A stretch of DNA of 64,000 bases, taken from positions 1,240,001 through 1,304,000 of the forward strand of contig CP021227.1 in assembly GCA_003999685.1 (NCBI GenBank). Direction: 5' to 3'. Each line of letters starts with the position of its first letter. Position 1 is the first letter of the stretch. This document shows, piece after piece, positions 22,909 to 34,810 of this stretch. The notes under the pieces are model-generated. The model was given only the letters and a program-made list of their open reading frames with translations. It was not told the origin of the DNA and did no database searches. The DNA is from Taiwanofungus camphoratus. Taxonomy: Eukaryota; Basidiomycota; Agaricomycetes; Polyporales; Taiwanofungaceae. Position numbers and translations under genes: made by a program.

Positions 22909-23088
22909 GGGCTGGGCGTACGGGAGGGGTCCGCATCATGGGGAATCGGGCCATTCAATATGTTGTGAGGCTGGCGGAGTTCCAAACGGTGGGGCCAAAG
23001 CACCGTCGGAAAAATCCGGTTCACACGATAGCACATCAGGCCCACGGGGGGTTGGTGGCACGGAGCCCGAGCCGGTGTGCAATGCACT

Positions 23089-23673
23089 ACCAGCGTGGGC
23101 AAAGGGCATGGAGACAGCAAGGCTGCATCAAAATCCAAGGGAGATGGTGGCCTTGGTTTTCTTGCCATCCCACTCAGGCCAACATCGACAGGGACAGTCC
23201 GACTTGCCTCAAGTGATCCTCGTGAGGATCCAGTCATCGACCCAAATTATCTGTCCACAGATCGAGACTTCCATATCATGCGACAAAGCATCAAGTTCAC
23301 ATTGCGACTCAAGGATCAGATGGCAGCACAAGGGTACCACATCATTAATTATCTCGTGCCTGCGAGCGAGAAGGACGAGGACGTAGATGCGTTTGTACGA
23401 AGCTCCTGTCAGACTTCATACCATTATACCTCCACTTGTCGAATGGCTCCAGAAGTCGATGGCGATCGAATCGGTGGGGTGGTCGACGACAGGTTGAGAG
23501 TACACGGAGTGAAGGGGCTACGCATAGCTGATTCAAGCATCTTCCCGCATATCTTGAGCACGCATACCGCTGCTGCGACTGTAGCTATTGCCGAAAAGTG
23601 TGCAGATATGATCAAGGAAGATCATGTTCGTGATATGCCTGTTCCCAGTGATGCGAAGGTGTTTTGTCGATGA
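23089..23673 (+). pseudogene. GMC oxidoreductase, C-terminal remnant
   Basis: About 190 codons of the GMC_oxred_C domain. FAD-dependent GMC enzymes (aryl-alcohol, glucose or methanol oxidase types) are secreted or cytosolic oxidases in basidiomycetes. The frame reads LRPTSTGTVRLASSDP, then DPNYLSTDRDFHIMRQSIKF, SYHYTSTCRMAPEVDGD (first active-site His) and RIADSSIFPHILSTHTAAA (second His), to a stop at 23671. The whole FAD-binding N-terminus is missing: the LINE lies immediately upstream, and no matching 5' part is seen on the far side of the nest. It could be a broken gene or an exon fragment left by rearrangement. Confidence 0.8.
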
Positions 23674-25501
23674 AGAACATTCTATTTTCCATTCTATGTT
23701 CCCTAGGATGTAGTGTCCTGAGCAGAGCTATATCTTGAAATTTTTTCCTATAGATAGTAGAGGTTGTTTCAGGGTTGTAGACGTAGATGGTCTCGATTCT
23801 GGGGACGAAAGACAGTGTGGTTCGCGCAGTAGAAAAGAATATGACTGCCTCCCTTCTGGTTTTGATGAATCGCTGTGGCTTAGGAACAAATCGTTCGTCC
23901 TTACATCATCCGTAAGCCACACACGTACAGAGAAGTTTTGTCTATGGCATGCCAGGAATCAGTAAATAGGTTAAAGTTCACCTGAATCATGATACGACCT
24001 CAATTAGAAAGACAGCGTCAACTTGCGCTCGATGACGAGGGCTGAAAGGAGAATTTGGTCAAAGACGCGATGACCGTCGGGAAAGACAGTGAGTGTTGCT
24101 TCGGGAAGCGGAGGAGATGCATCAACTGGCGGCGGGATCAAAGACGCGAGTTGACGGGAAGAAGGGTCCGAGCACTTTATAGAGCGAAGGGATAAGACCG
24201 TTTAATGGAGACTGTGAACAACGCACGACAGCAAATAACGTACGATGCACATAGGGGAACCGTCATCCAGTGTTGTTCTACAGTCCCAGCGGAGATCAAT
24301 GTTCTCATACCGCCATTTGAATTGTCGCTGATATCCAGGATAAATGTAGGGACGACTAGTAAGCAAGAGAGGTAAAGCTCACAGGGGACCGGGGATTACT
24401 AGACAGTATATTTGGTAAGCGTGTCGAGTAGTTCCCAATCTTCACGGTCGCACGATTGTGCATGATGCCCAACCTTGAGGAAGCAGATAGCCATCTTTGT
24501 TAGAAAGCTCAATTAGATAATGAAGTTGAATCACCACCACGCTTACTCAAATTCACCGACAAATTCACCGTCAATATCTGCACCTCGGCGCACAGTGGTA
24601 ACGTACGACAGTGGCGCGAATGGATTCAGGTTGAGTGCAACAGATATAGAATATATGGGCCCACGGCCAGGATCAATAGCGCGCGGTGGGAGAAGGAACA
24701 TTGATTTTGAATTCCAGGACACAAAAGTATAGATGAAGGGTTGGGTGGGACGCTCAATATGGACATAACTGATTTCAATATACCGACGGAAAGGGTCTAT
24801 CAACGAGCGATTGCGCTGCGATATTTCAGTATGACTCACTGAGGAGGACGTGAAGTAGTCGGGGTCCTGTTAACAGTTGAGGATGCAGGGCCCACAGTCA
24901 CATAGCTGAGAAAGCGCCTGGTTCAATGTCGGGTACAGACCGGATAGAATACTCAGACTCACTCTGGGAGAGTCTCTGTAGGGGATGGAGGATGATCATC
25001 ACTGAACGGGTCTGTCATGTACACATATTGCATATCCATGAACTGCCCAAACTATCAGCAAATACAAACGTACCGGAACTGTCGGCTAAGTTCGAGTCAA
25101 TGATCATGGTAGGAAGTTGCACGAGTACATATTCCAGCGTGCTCAAATCGTTCTACAATCACCCAGTACTGTGTTTGAGCTTGAAGCATCAAGAGCGAGT
25201 GATCACACTGGTAACGCAGTCATCACAACAGAGTAAGTAACAGAAGTAATAGACAAGCCTTGGCATAACTATTTGTTAGCATAGGCGCTCGACGGGCGTC
25301 AATTCGATATCATGATTTTTACAGCGAGTTGCAAAATGAATATTTAGCCATGATTTTCCTCGCCGGATGGCTTCACTAGACTCCCTCATTCACGACGAGA
25401 TTCAGGAGAACTTGATAACAACTCTCAGCGATTTTATATCTGTATGCACCAATACCGCTGACTACAGGCATTCATAGTAAAAGTCCACACCGGGCTCGGA
25501 C
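23674..25501. other. 1.8-kb region without a recognised gene
   Basis: Between the GMC remnant and HEM14. Only short open stretches in all frames, none with a known motif. The last few hundred bases must contain the HEM14 promoter. No obvious repeat. Confidence 0.4.
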
Positions 25502-27689
25502 ATGCCGCCTACACATATCGCAATACTAGGAGGTGGTTTGACAGGGCTCTCCTCCGCGTTCCACCTCTCACGACGCTTTCCTACTGTACGCGTAACGATT
25601 GTGGAGAAGGCATCCACACTTGGCGGATGGGCCCGCAGCAATCGTGTAAGCGTAAGGTCGGGAGACACAGAAGCGAGCGTGTTGTTAGAAGCTGGCCCCA
25701 GGACACTCAGACCAAATGGGCTGGCCATGCTTGAGCTTGTGAGTATACCCTCAATGTCTACCATTCAGTAGTTTGGGTTTGCTCCCTCGTTGTGCAGGGC
25801 GGCCGCCTCGCGAATCAGGTTGACTACTGCTACACGCATCCCCAATAAAGTCAAAGTTTGTGCAATTGTGAACTTGACTCCGAGTTCATGGATTTACAAC
25901 TCTTCATCCCGGCTTTGGAGTGACTCCAAAGATGGAATGAAAAGTTGCACATTTATGCCTACTCGATATGCCGTTCGTCCCGAGTGATCGAGGTGGTCCA
26001 CCTTTAACATCGATCTCTTCCAAATGTTTTCGTATGGCAATTAGCTCGCGAAGTCCGCATTTCTCCAAGATTTCATGGTTCACCCCAGTCTCCCTAGCTT
26101 AGCAGCTGATAACAGTTGGCGCTCTACAGATAAACCTCCTAAACCTGAACTCGGCCGTTCTCGCCGTCCCGCGTTCCTCGCCTGCCGCGCGCCACCGCTT
26201 CCTTCACCTTCCAGGCACGCATGGGCTCACATGTATCCCGGATTCGCTCCCTGCTCTCCTGACATCCCCGCTCGCCGGAGTACTCATCCCAGCAGTGCTG
26301 AGGGATGCGGTACGAGTTGCGAACCGACCGGGTAAGAGTGTCTATCTTCGTCGGATATATTTTCTGTATTCCAAGTTGACTGTAGCAGTTGGAACCTGAC
26401 GAACTACGAGCTAGAGACTACACCAAGAGCTGGCGACGAGTATGCGGACTTGGACGAGTCGGTTGACTCGTTCTTTACGCGTCGCTTCGGTCCCGACTTT
26501 GCACGCATCTGCGGCAGCGCAATTGTGCATGGGGTGTACGCAGCGGATTCGCGCAAGCTCAGCGTGCGCGCAGCCGTTCCTTTCCTTCACGACTTGGAGA
26601 TCAGCGGACGAGGAAGTGTCGTGCGGGGGGCTCTGTGGGGAGCGCTAAAAAAAGTGTTCTCGCAAGGCGGAAGAAAGGCGGAGGATTTTAAAGAAGTACA
26701 ATATGACTTAGGTGATGTCAGGCGACTGATGAAGGATGTGAGTGTCTATTCGTTCCGGGAGGGAATGGGCATGCTTGTAAGTGCGTTGGAGGGCGCGCTT
26801 AATCAGAGAGACAATGTACGGATTGTGAAGGGCGATGCAGTTGTTGGATTGAGAAGGCGAGCAAGCGAAGAACAAGGTTTTGAGGTAAGCGATAAAGAGC
26901 CCTGGACTGGTCTCTGTGTGCCGATACCATCTCCGTGCATACAAGATCAAGCCATAATCTGACACGTTATCATGTTTCACGCAGGTTGCAACAGCATCCG
27001 GGATGACCATCGCGCCATCGCACCTCGTCTCTTCTCTTCCCCTACCTAACTTGTACGCGCTCCTCCAGCGTTCGTTATCTTCCCCTACCTCATCCTCGTC
27101 AGCGCCACTAGCAGTCCTCCCCCACCTCACTGCCAACCCGAGCTCCTCAGTCACCGTGGTCAACCTTGTTTTCCCCTCACCGCCTGGCGCACGACCACTG
27201 CATCCGCCGGGGTTTGGTTATCTCGTCCCACGGCCGGCTGCGGGCTATTCGACCGATGGAAAATATGAATCGCGCCCAGATAACCCAATGGGTGTGCTCG
27301 GGACTGTTTTTGATTCATGTGCCCTCGCAGAGCAGGACACAGACAGCGCTGGACGTCCAGCTCCTGTGACAAAAATGACGGTGATGCTCGGAGGACCGTA
27401 TAGCTCTTCTCCCGAGCCAGACGTGGATTCGCTCCTACACCACCTCTCCGTGCACCTTTCTCCTTCGCCATCGCCGGAGCCTCTCGGCGCGCCGCTGATC
27501 GCCCAAATCCACCGCCACACCTCGTGCATCCCGACGCCGACGGTCGGCCATGTTGCGCGGATGGCAGAGCTGCGCGAGGCGGTGAGGAGGGAGTGGGGAG
27601 GCTGTGCCGAGGTGATCGGTGCTGGTGTCGGCGGGGTCAGCGTAAACGCGTGCGCGGAGATGGGAAAGACGGTCGGGAAGGATTGGTAG
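25502..27689 (+). CDS. HEM14: Protoporphyrinogen oxidase
   Basis: FAD enzyme of the inner mitochondrial membrane that oxidises protoporphyrinogen IX to protoporphyrin IX, the penultimate step of haem synthesis. Four exons: 25502-25738, 26130-26331, 26430-26884, 26985-27689 (1,599 nt, 532 residues, in frame). N-terminus HIAILGGGLTGLSSAFHLSR is the FAD dinucleotide fold, followed by EAGPRTLRPNGLAMLEL. Then RFLHLPGTHGL, SFFTRRFGPDFARICGSAIV, HGVYAADSRKLSVRAA, and C-terminal FGYLVPRP and VGHVARMAELREAV; all are conserved PPOX blocks. Intron 1 is 391 nt, much longer than its neighbours. Intron 2 uses the acceptor ending at 26429, chosen over an upstream TAG because only that choice keeps the frame. 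Confidence 0.95.
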
Positions 27690-28501
27690 TTTTTCCGATG
27701 TGTTTACTGGTAAATAACTCTAGTGCGCCTCACATGACGGCTCATTGCTGGACCGTCGATGGCGATCGACGGTTTCCGCAAATGATCCGGGACTTTTGTG
27801 ATGATCGTCGATCGTTAGAGGTAGCAGACGACATTTCAACCGTTATGAATATACGACAGCTAATAAGCACAGGTAAGTGGAGGTTTATAGTACAACACAG
27901 GTCAGACGCAAGCTACTTTTCGGTCGTATAATATGCGGCTTTGTGTACTTGCGAAGAGACATCCTACCCAGAGTCCCATGGCACCTAGCATTCCTATCGC
28001 GCATTCTCCCAGTCTCTCGATTCTCGTGGCATGAGGTTCGCCACGCAGGTCCTCGATCGCCTGCGCCTTGCCTCGTCGCCTAGGGTCTTCCTCCTCGCCG
28101 CAGCTCAGCTGGGCCCACTGTGCATGCAGGCCTTTGAAACGCTACCGGCGCTTCGGAGAGGGCATCGCAAGTAACAAGGAAACTTGGAGTGTGCGCACAG
28201 GGCCCTTCATCCATTCCACATCCGGCTCTTCATGTGAATGCAGCGTCAGTACGCCAAAAAGGCAGCTGTGCGACGGGCGGTATGGAGTGCGGAGAAGAGC
28301 GCAACGCAGTCGAGTAGATGGAGAGGGAGGGGAAGGCGCGGAGGTGAGTGCCTGTCCCGTCTAGGTGAACTACCGGACAGAGGCGGACGGGTGGAGAATG
28401 CACCCCCCATTTGGTCTGGGATGTGAGCTGGAGATGGCTCGCTAGTTGGTGACGAGGGCAATGACAGCAGCGGAGAGCCTTCTCGCGCTTGACGTACGTA
28501 T
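27690..28501. other. 0.8-kb region without a recognised gene
   Basis: Between HEM14 and the small membrane-protein locus. HEM14 3' sequence is expected at the left. Open stretches at 28238-28364 in overlapping frames are low-complexity and show no domain. Confidence 0.35.
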
Positions 28502-28950
28502 CTAACGGAGAGAGGCTTCGAATGCAACCAGATGCACTGGGATTTGTGCGGCAGTGGCACACGGGATAACGACAGGTCCATCAAGACCACCTGCACCTGT
28601 CGGATGACAGGAACAGCACTCACCCATCATCGCAGCCCATTGATCTTCTCCGTTCCCCAAGCTGGGGGTATGGGGGACCACATCCCATAAGACCGGGCAT
28701 GTTTGCGACACTGCGCGCCCCGCATGCAGCGGGATCATATAGTGGCGCCGGAGCCCGGTGGGCAAGCGGCGCGAGCTAAATCCGCATTCAAGGAAGAAGA
28801 GGAAGATAGCCACAAGGAGATGAGGAAGCTGAACGGGAGCGGTGCGCTAGGGCCGAAGCTTTCTCCGCTGCTGTTGTTCGTACTGGAGCTCGAGCTGACG
28901 CTGGTCACTGTGCTCGTTCCCAATGTCGCGCTAGACGTGACGGAGGACAT
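28502..28950 (-). CDS. Possible Ser-rich single-pass membrane protein (unresolved structure)
   Basis: Not a family I can name. The minus strand from ATG at 28950 codes for a Ser/Thr-rich segment (MSSVTSSATLGTS..., VSSSSSTNNSS). A hydrophobic segment LLVAIFLFFLECGF, basic residues and QTCPVLWDVVPHTP follow in a different frame. A last short exon could end VAFEASLR at 28502 after a GTGAGT donor near 28624. The switch of frame near 28825 needs either an unrecognised intron or a small indel, so this may be a decayed gene. Layout and the PVLWDV motif resemble the protein at 53613-54533 (PKLWEV). Confidence 0.4.
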
Positions 28951-29723
28951 GGATTCAGATGCCACGGGCGCTCAGACAAGGAGGGATAAACTACAAGAGG
29001 CCCTGAGGGGCATGAGGCTTGAGGGGCGGGAAAGAACTGGTTGGTATTCAAATATATGGGGTCGGGATATGTATGGCGACTGTCTCATGCGGCGCCTGTT
29101 GGCTCATGAGTGTACGTACCGTGACTGCAACGGTGCTTTTGGTGCCCATACACATAAGTATGCGAGTCATAAGTGACCAGAATTGCATCATCAGATCTCA
29201 GACATCGTGTGCCTTAGGAAAAACATCTTGATTTTAGCTTCTGCTTGTGAATGCATCGAAGAGAATAATGAGACGCGTATTCGAATAAATTGGAATGCAC
29301 GAACGATAGACTCGCATGTACTTATGATCAGCCGTTGTGATCAATGGTTGCCACAAAAATAGATCATCGAGTCCTCGATCGTGACAATCACATTCACTGT
29401 AGATCTCAATGTCGAAATACCGTGAGTGGCGCCAACATGGAATGAATCGAGCGTTCCTGCATAACAATTGGCCTTCCGCCCGTATATAGTGCTCATAAAC
29501 GAATGGATCAAGTCCTTGAGGTGAGAGTCCGCAACATCTGGCAAGTACTTGGCAGCCGTACAAGTACACGAGAATGAATCAGTGATTATAATGAAAGCTT
29601 GCTGGGAGCAAACGAGATGATACTAAAAGTATATATTTATAAAACACAACATGTATATCCAATAGACGCAAGAATACGCGAGGTCATGACCTCCCGCACT
29701 CACCCTTCATGTCTCCGCATCGA
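28951..29723. other. 0.8-kb region without a recognised gene
   Basis: Between the membrane-protein locus and the 3' end of the SET-domain gene. Only short open frames. Nothing recognisable. Confidence 0.35.
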
Positions 29724-30825
29724 TCACTCCGGGCTGCATAGCGTGGTGCGAGGCAAGGTCCCTGCAGAATGATAAGCGCGAGGATTTGCCCAATACATCT
29801 TGAACGTGTGCGCGGAGAGACTGTCGGGCCCGGAGGTGATACATGAGGCCTTCCAGGCTTTGCGCACCCATGCTTTCGCGTTATAGAAGTCAGAGACCTC
29901 AGAAACCCGCTTTTTAGGACCGACATTTGCTAACGAACGCAATGATTGACTCACAAGGACACAGAATTGAAAGGCGTCGAAGCAAAACGAAGCTTCATGT
30001 TGAACAAGGTCCTCTTCTTTCAGAAGACGGAGCGCAATCGTTACCTGTTATCGATGACCGCCAATCAGGGCCAAGCCCCACTCTAGATCCACCAAACTCA
30101 GCCTCACCTTCCTCATGCCCAAAGTTGGCTCCTTCGCACACATTCCCACTTCGTCATACAGCCTCCTAATCGTCGCACGCCTTCGGTCGCTCTCTTCCAG
30201 CACGGGACCCTCCAGTACACATACCGAGCATACACACTCGAACCTGAACCGCTCCTTTAGCTCTGCCCGGCGCTCGTCGCGCGTCCCTAATAGGTCCCCG
30301 TAGTTCACGCACAATTCCTCGCCCGCCTTGACGTGCCTGAGCAAACGGAACGCCATCGCCTGCGCTCGAGCGTCCCATGTGCGGCTCAGATTCGGCGCGC
30401 ACGAGTGGTTCAGCCGCGCGGCGGTGAGGAAGAGCCCCCGCCGCCCCGCCGCTGGCGCAGGAGGGGGCATGTCGTCGCACGGCAGCGAGTTCGTCTCGAA
30501 GATGGCGAGCGCGGGAAGGACCTTGCCGTCCGCCTTGTACGCGTTGGAGAGCGAGAAGAACTCCCGCTGCTCCTCGCGCGAGCGGGTCGCAAGTGCGGAG
30601 AGGATGGTTGAATTCATGCGTGCAGCAGACTGCGTGAAGAGCGGGTGCTCAGAGAAGAGCAGGGTGCCTCTGCGGAGCGGCCGGGTGGCGAGCAGGCCCT
30701 TCCCTTTGTGCGGCACGTTGTCAATGCGGAATCCAAGGTCGACGGTGGGTTCAATGTCTTCGTCTGAACAGTCCAGTCAGTCAACGACGAGAGGTGGGTA
30801 TAACGGTGGGCTTACCGTGGTCCAT
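29724..30825 (-). CDS. SET-domain protein (SMYD/Set5-like, no MYND finger)
   Basis: Probable lysine methyltransferase of 309 residues. Exons on the minus strand: 30825-30816, 30763-30108, 30044-29955, 29897-29724 (930 nt, in frame). The SET motifs are complete: GKGLLATRPLRRGTLL at the start, RLNHSCAPNLSRTWD (NHSCxPN), VKAGEELCVNYGDLL (GEELxxxY) and CVCSVC of the cysteine-rich post-SET region. A C-terminal helical part with FCFDAFQFCVLVSDFYNAKA follows. The first exon codes for only MDH plus one base. An in-frame TAA at about 30049 is removed by a 63-nt intron (30107-30045), so it is not a real stop. It lacks the MYND finger of typical SMYD proteins. The substrate is unknown. Confidence 0.88.
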
Positions 30826-31483
30826 GGGGAAGGACAAAGAAGGGTGAGGCGAGACATTTGCGGAAGCGGGCTATCCAACGTGGGTGGCGAGAAGCTTAAT
30901 ACTCAATCGCATTCTCGCGCGCATACCCGATAACACATATGGGGCTTGGCAGCGGAGACTATTTGTTATTGTCATCTCCTTTCCTGTGGTCCTTTGTTCA
31001 TTAGCGCTCTTCGTGGTTGTTCGCCTCGTGAGTTAAAGTTTGATGACTTCACCATCTTACGAGACGCGATTTCATGCTTCAAAAGAGCCAGTACATGGAA
31101 AGGTGGCTCGTGAGGGCGCATGCTGCATTTATGATGGAAGGGTCAATGGATTGGGACTGCAGAGTAAGACGGTCCCTTGGCAGGCCGCCCCGAATACGAT
31201 TGACGGATGCAATGAGGATTACCACGAGTCACAGAAAACGAGGCCTGTACTCTGGAAAAGGCGCCAACTCAGACATGTTGGGCAGGATAATACTTGATTT
31301 CCTCTTGCTGAAACGTATACACAACACCGAAATTCGCTTGACCATGGCGAACGCAATCCACATACGATTGCCATGTTTGGGTTATTACACGTGGCTGAAA
31401 GTTACCCTTCTGTGATGCGCTGAGCACTCTCATTCCCGCTATCACAGCGGTGTTCTTCATTGACACAGGAATCCTTCACGACG
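30826..31483. promoter_or_regulatory. Divergent promoter region, SET gene / PWI gene
   Basis: 658 bp between two divergent start codons. No strong TATA box is seen. An open stretch at 31074-31415 has no domain and is treated as chance. Confidence 0.4.
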
Positions 31484-33331
31484 ATGGCGGACGCGGGTGA
31501 GGCATACTCCTGGTCTACGGTATTGTTTTACCTCACTGACATCCACTTCTGCTGCTTACCTCTTCTAGGCTTTTTCAAAGGCACTTCTGCCGACCAGGAC
31601 CGCAGGTTCTCAGACAAGGAGCTCAAGCTCCTCAAGACTATGAAGTTTCCGCCAGAGTTTGAAAAGAAGGTGATTGCAGACAGCCCAACTGTTTTGTAGA
31701 ACTGGCTTGGCTGAGAGTATCACTCGTAGGTGGACATGCGGAAAGTCAACTTGTCTGTGATTCGCCCCTGGGTCGTCAAAAAGATCGTGGAGCTTGTCGG
31801 ATTCGAGGATGAGGTCGTTGTAGAGTACGCCATGGGCCTTCTAGAGGATGATCAGCAGCCGGTACGTGACGCAACCTCTCGTAGCTCCCTTATAAGCTTC
31901 CCTAATTCATGCCTTACACAGACGCCTGATCCCAGGAAGATGCAGATCAATTTAACAGGTTTTCTTACTAACCACACCCCTACATTTATGTCTGCGCTCT
32001 GGAACCTTCTTTTGGAGGCGCAAGATTCTCCAGCCGGTGTCCCTCGCACCTTTGTCGAAGAGAAAAAGGAAGAGATGCGACAAGCAAAAATGGGCGACAC
32101 GCGCGCCTTGGAGGAGCGGGATAGGCGCGCACGCCTGGATCAAATACGCGAAAATGAGAGAAAAGCCAGGCCGAACGGTAGAGGGCGCGGACGGGGAAGA
32201 GGTCGAGGGAGGGGTGGATTCGATGAGGATCGAGGAGGGAGAGGACGAGATAATGGATGGGGCGCTAGAGGAGGAGGTGTGAGTATCCGTTCCGTCGTCC
32301 ATGTTCATGGCTGCACATTATAACATGTTATCTGACCAGCGTCCGCCGCGCCGTCGCACTCCTTCGCGATCGCCTCCTCCACGCTCGCCTCCCCCTCGCA
32401 GACGACGGACCCCTTCACCTCCCTATAGCGCACGCAGCACGCCGTCGCGTTCTCCAGGTCCAGGCGCGCGACGGTTCCGCTCTCCTCCTCCCCTGCGCGG
32501 CCGTTCGCGGTCCCGCACGCCTCCTCCCCGCATTCGCGATCGCGAGACCCCGCCACACCGGCGCCGCTCGCCTCCCCCTCGTTCCTTTTCCCGGTCGCCA
32601 CCACCCCGCCGTCGCCTGCGATCGCCATCGTTCTCTCCCCCGCGTGATCGGGACCGCCGCCTGAGAGATCGCGGCTCGCGGAGCCCGCCTCCCCGCAGAC
32701 GCCGCATATCCCCTGGCCCGCGGTCTCGCACGCGAAGCGTGGACAGGGCCTCTGTCCGCAGTGGGTATGGGAGGCGCAGGAGCGTGACTCGGAGTCGCTC
32801 ACCGTCGCCGCCTCGGAGAAGAAGACGGAGCGCGAGCCGGTCAAGAGAGAGAACACCTCCGAGAAGACGGAGGGAGCGGTCGAGGGACAGGAGTCCTGTG
32901 AGAACGAGGGACAAAGAAAAGGAAATCCGAACGAGAGGGAGTCGCACCGCGAGCAGAAGCAGCAGAAGCAGCAGGGTTTTAGACGACGATAAGAGAGACA
33001 GGAGACTCGAGAGGACCGACGGAATGGAAGTAGACGGAGAGGCGGAGGGCCCAAAATCGAATGGGAGAGAGATCGGCGGGGAGCTCAAGATCAGGGGGCA
33101 GGCGGCTGCGGAAAAGCGGAGAAGCAAGTGGGAAGAAGAGGATCGCGACGAGGTGCGTTCCTCGCGCGGATGACCATTGTGCATTTGTCTGATGCAACGC
33201 CTTTGAGGCAGTCCATGCTGGACAAGGTTGAGTTGGAGAAGCGGGAGAGCGAGCTGAAAGAGAAAGCGTTACGCAATAAGGTCGTCAGGACCAGAAAAAC
33301 CGGTAGTGCAAATGTTGGCGGGGAAAATTAG
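31484..33331 (+). CDS. PWI-domain RGG/SR-rich splicing factor (SRRM1-like)
   Basis: Nuclear pre-mRNA splicing coactivator of 511 residues. Six exons: 31484-31496, 31569-31669, 31730-31861, 31922-32278, 32340-33152, 33212-33331 (1,536 nt, in frame). Residues about 1-130 form the PWI domain, which binds nucleic acid: TMKFPPEFEKKVDMRKVNLS, then IRPWVVKKIVELVGFEDEVV and MQINLTGFL. An acidic/basic helix, a GRGRGRGRGRGRGG run (RGG box) and about 200 residues of RS/SP repeats (SRSPPPRSPPPRRRRT and similar) follow, then a basic coiled C-terminus. This is the layout of SRm160/SRRM1. The GC-rich RS-coding stretch produces long antisense open frames that are shadows. Confidence 0.93.
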
Positions 33332-34810
33332 CTCAGACGCTGGGAACCTGTATGATTTTGTGACCTCGTGTCGTGGAATTTCTACTTACTTTCGTGCTGC
33401 CGGTATTAGAATGTCGGTGATTCGTGCGTTATGTTGTCCTGAAAACATCGCACACTGCATGTATATCTGTCCTCCTGTTATGTCCGTTCTTGCTACGAAT
33501 GATTCTGATTTATGCAAATTCTTATGTTACGACAGGACTTGCTTCTCGCGTCCAGTCTTATGACATGTGATTGCGAGTGGTGTTCCTCCGTTCGATCTGC
33601 TCGTAACACGAGTGTTACGGGTTGAAATGGCTCTGGCATGACTCTTTGTTCTATGTAAGCAAGACGATTGCATATAGCAGTCAAAACTCTGTCTTTCATT
33701 GAGCTCATCTTCTACATAGCTGAAGGGCAGGTTGTATTTCGTCCCGTTTTCGTGCAAACTCGTACTAATGTGTGCGTTTTAATGCAAGAAAGTCGATGGC
33801 CACTACTTGCCAATGGCGTACTTCAGAAAATCCCGACAGGTCTAAACCAGGTTTCGTGCTCAACAATCTTTATGAAGGCGGAGGAAAGATTATCTGGTCA
33901 GCTTCTTGTTATGGGCCTGATTTTTGGTTGGGGTACCGTGGTCTTGCTTAAGATCATCCGTAAGCTTAAGTAGGTTAAACCATGTTTGTGGTCGTGAAAA
34001 TTCGGTAAGTCGAGATCATTAGAGATTCACAGAACTTACTAGCACGGCAGACATGGCCTAACTGGTGAGGGCCGTAAAATATTGTTTGAAATATGGTCAG
34101 TATGTCAAAGAATGGGTTACCGAATTTGCCTGACATATTCCAATCTCGTGCTCTGATTGGCTCATGTGAGCCTTCAATTAATCTATACATTGACCATATT
34201 TAATTAAGTATGTTAAGACCATGTGACCCTCGTCAACACGTATTCCTGTTGATTAGCAAGTGTCTTGATTCCTATCCTTACTATATCTTATTAAGCAAGG
34301 TTTCCTTCATTCACTACATCATAGACCTTTATAATATCATGTTTGGCGTTGACTTGCTCCTTACTTGCATACCTTGCATAATATTGAGCTCAACCATCGA
34401 CATTCAATCAGGGGTTTACTCTGTCTCCCGTTCAATCATATTCCGTGACGTAACAGCCCCATCCTACCAAAAGGTCGACTTTTCGGGATGCCTAGCACCG
34501 GAGCTCCACCGGAATTTTCGGGGATCTTAAAATGGGCGCCTCCGTACGGCACACTAAGCCTTCAAGGCGAACGGGAGAAGGGTCAGTAACTGCGCTGACC
34601 TGTACTCATCATTACTTTCAACTTCAAGGAAAAGTAAGAAGAGCTCAGCTATGAAGAAGTCGTGATTCGGTAATATACGGCCCGCTCTAGTGATTTCAGA
34701 GTACAGCTGACCGACCGCTGGATCTATATCTATATACCGACCCGGCTCACCACCATACCTTGGGTATATAAGATGGATCTACAGCATTGGAAAGGGAAGA
34801 GACATTCGCC
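33332..34810. other. 1.5-kb region without a recognised gene
   Basis: AT-rich sequence between the PWI gene and the galactonate dehydratase gene. Open stretches are short and domain-free. The right end is the promoter of the next gene, with a TATA box listed separately. Confidence 0.4.
34765..34772 (+). promoter_or_regulatory. TATA box of the galactonate dehydratase gene
   Basis: TATATAAG lies 39-46 bases before the ATG at 34811. Good match and position; not tested. Confidence 0.5.

Noticed and set aside
22909-23237. Upstream extension of the LINE endonuclease frame
   Set aside because: It is antisense to the GMC oxidoreductase remnant and has no endonuclease or ORF1 features.
30049-30051. 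In-frame TAA in the SET-domain gene
   Set aside because: A 63-nt intron with GTGAGG donor and AACAG acceptor removes it and joins TLGMRK to VTIALRLL in frame.
32305-33184. Two long antisense open frames over the splicing-factor gene
   Set aside because: They mirror the GC-rich, Arg/Ser-repeat exon; low-complexity shadows with no independent support.
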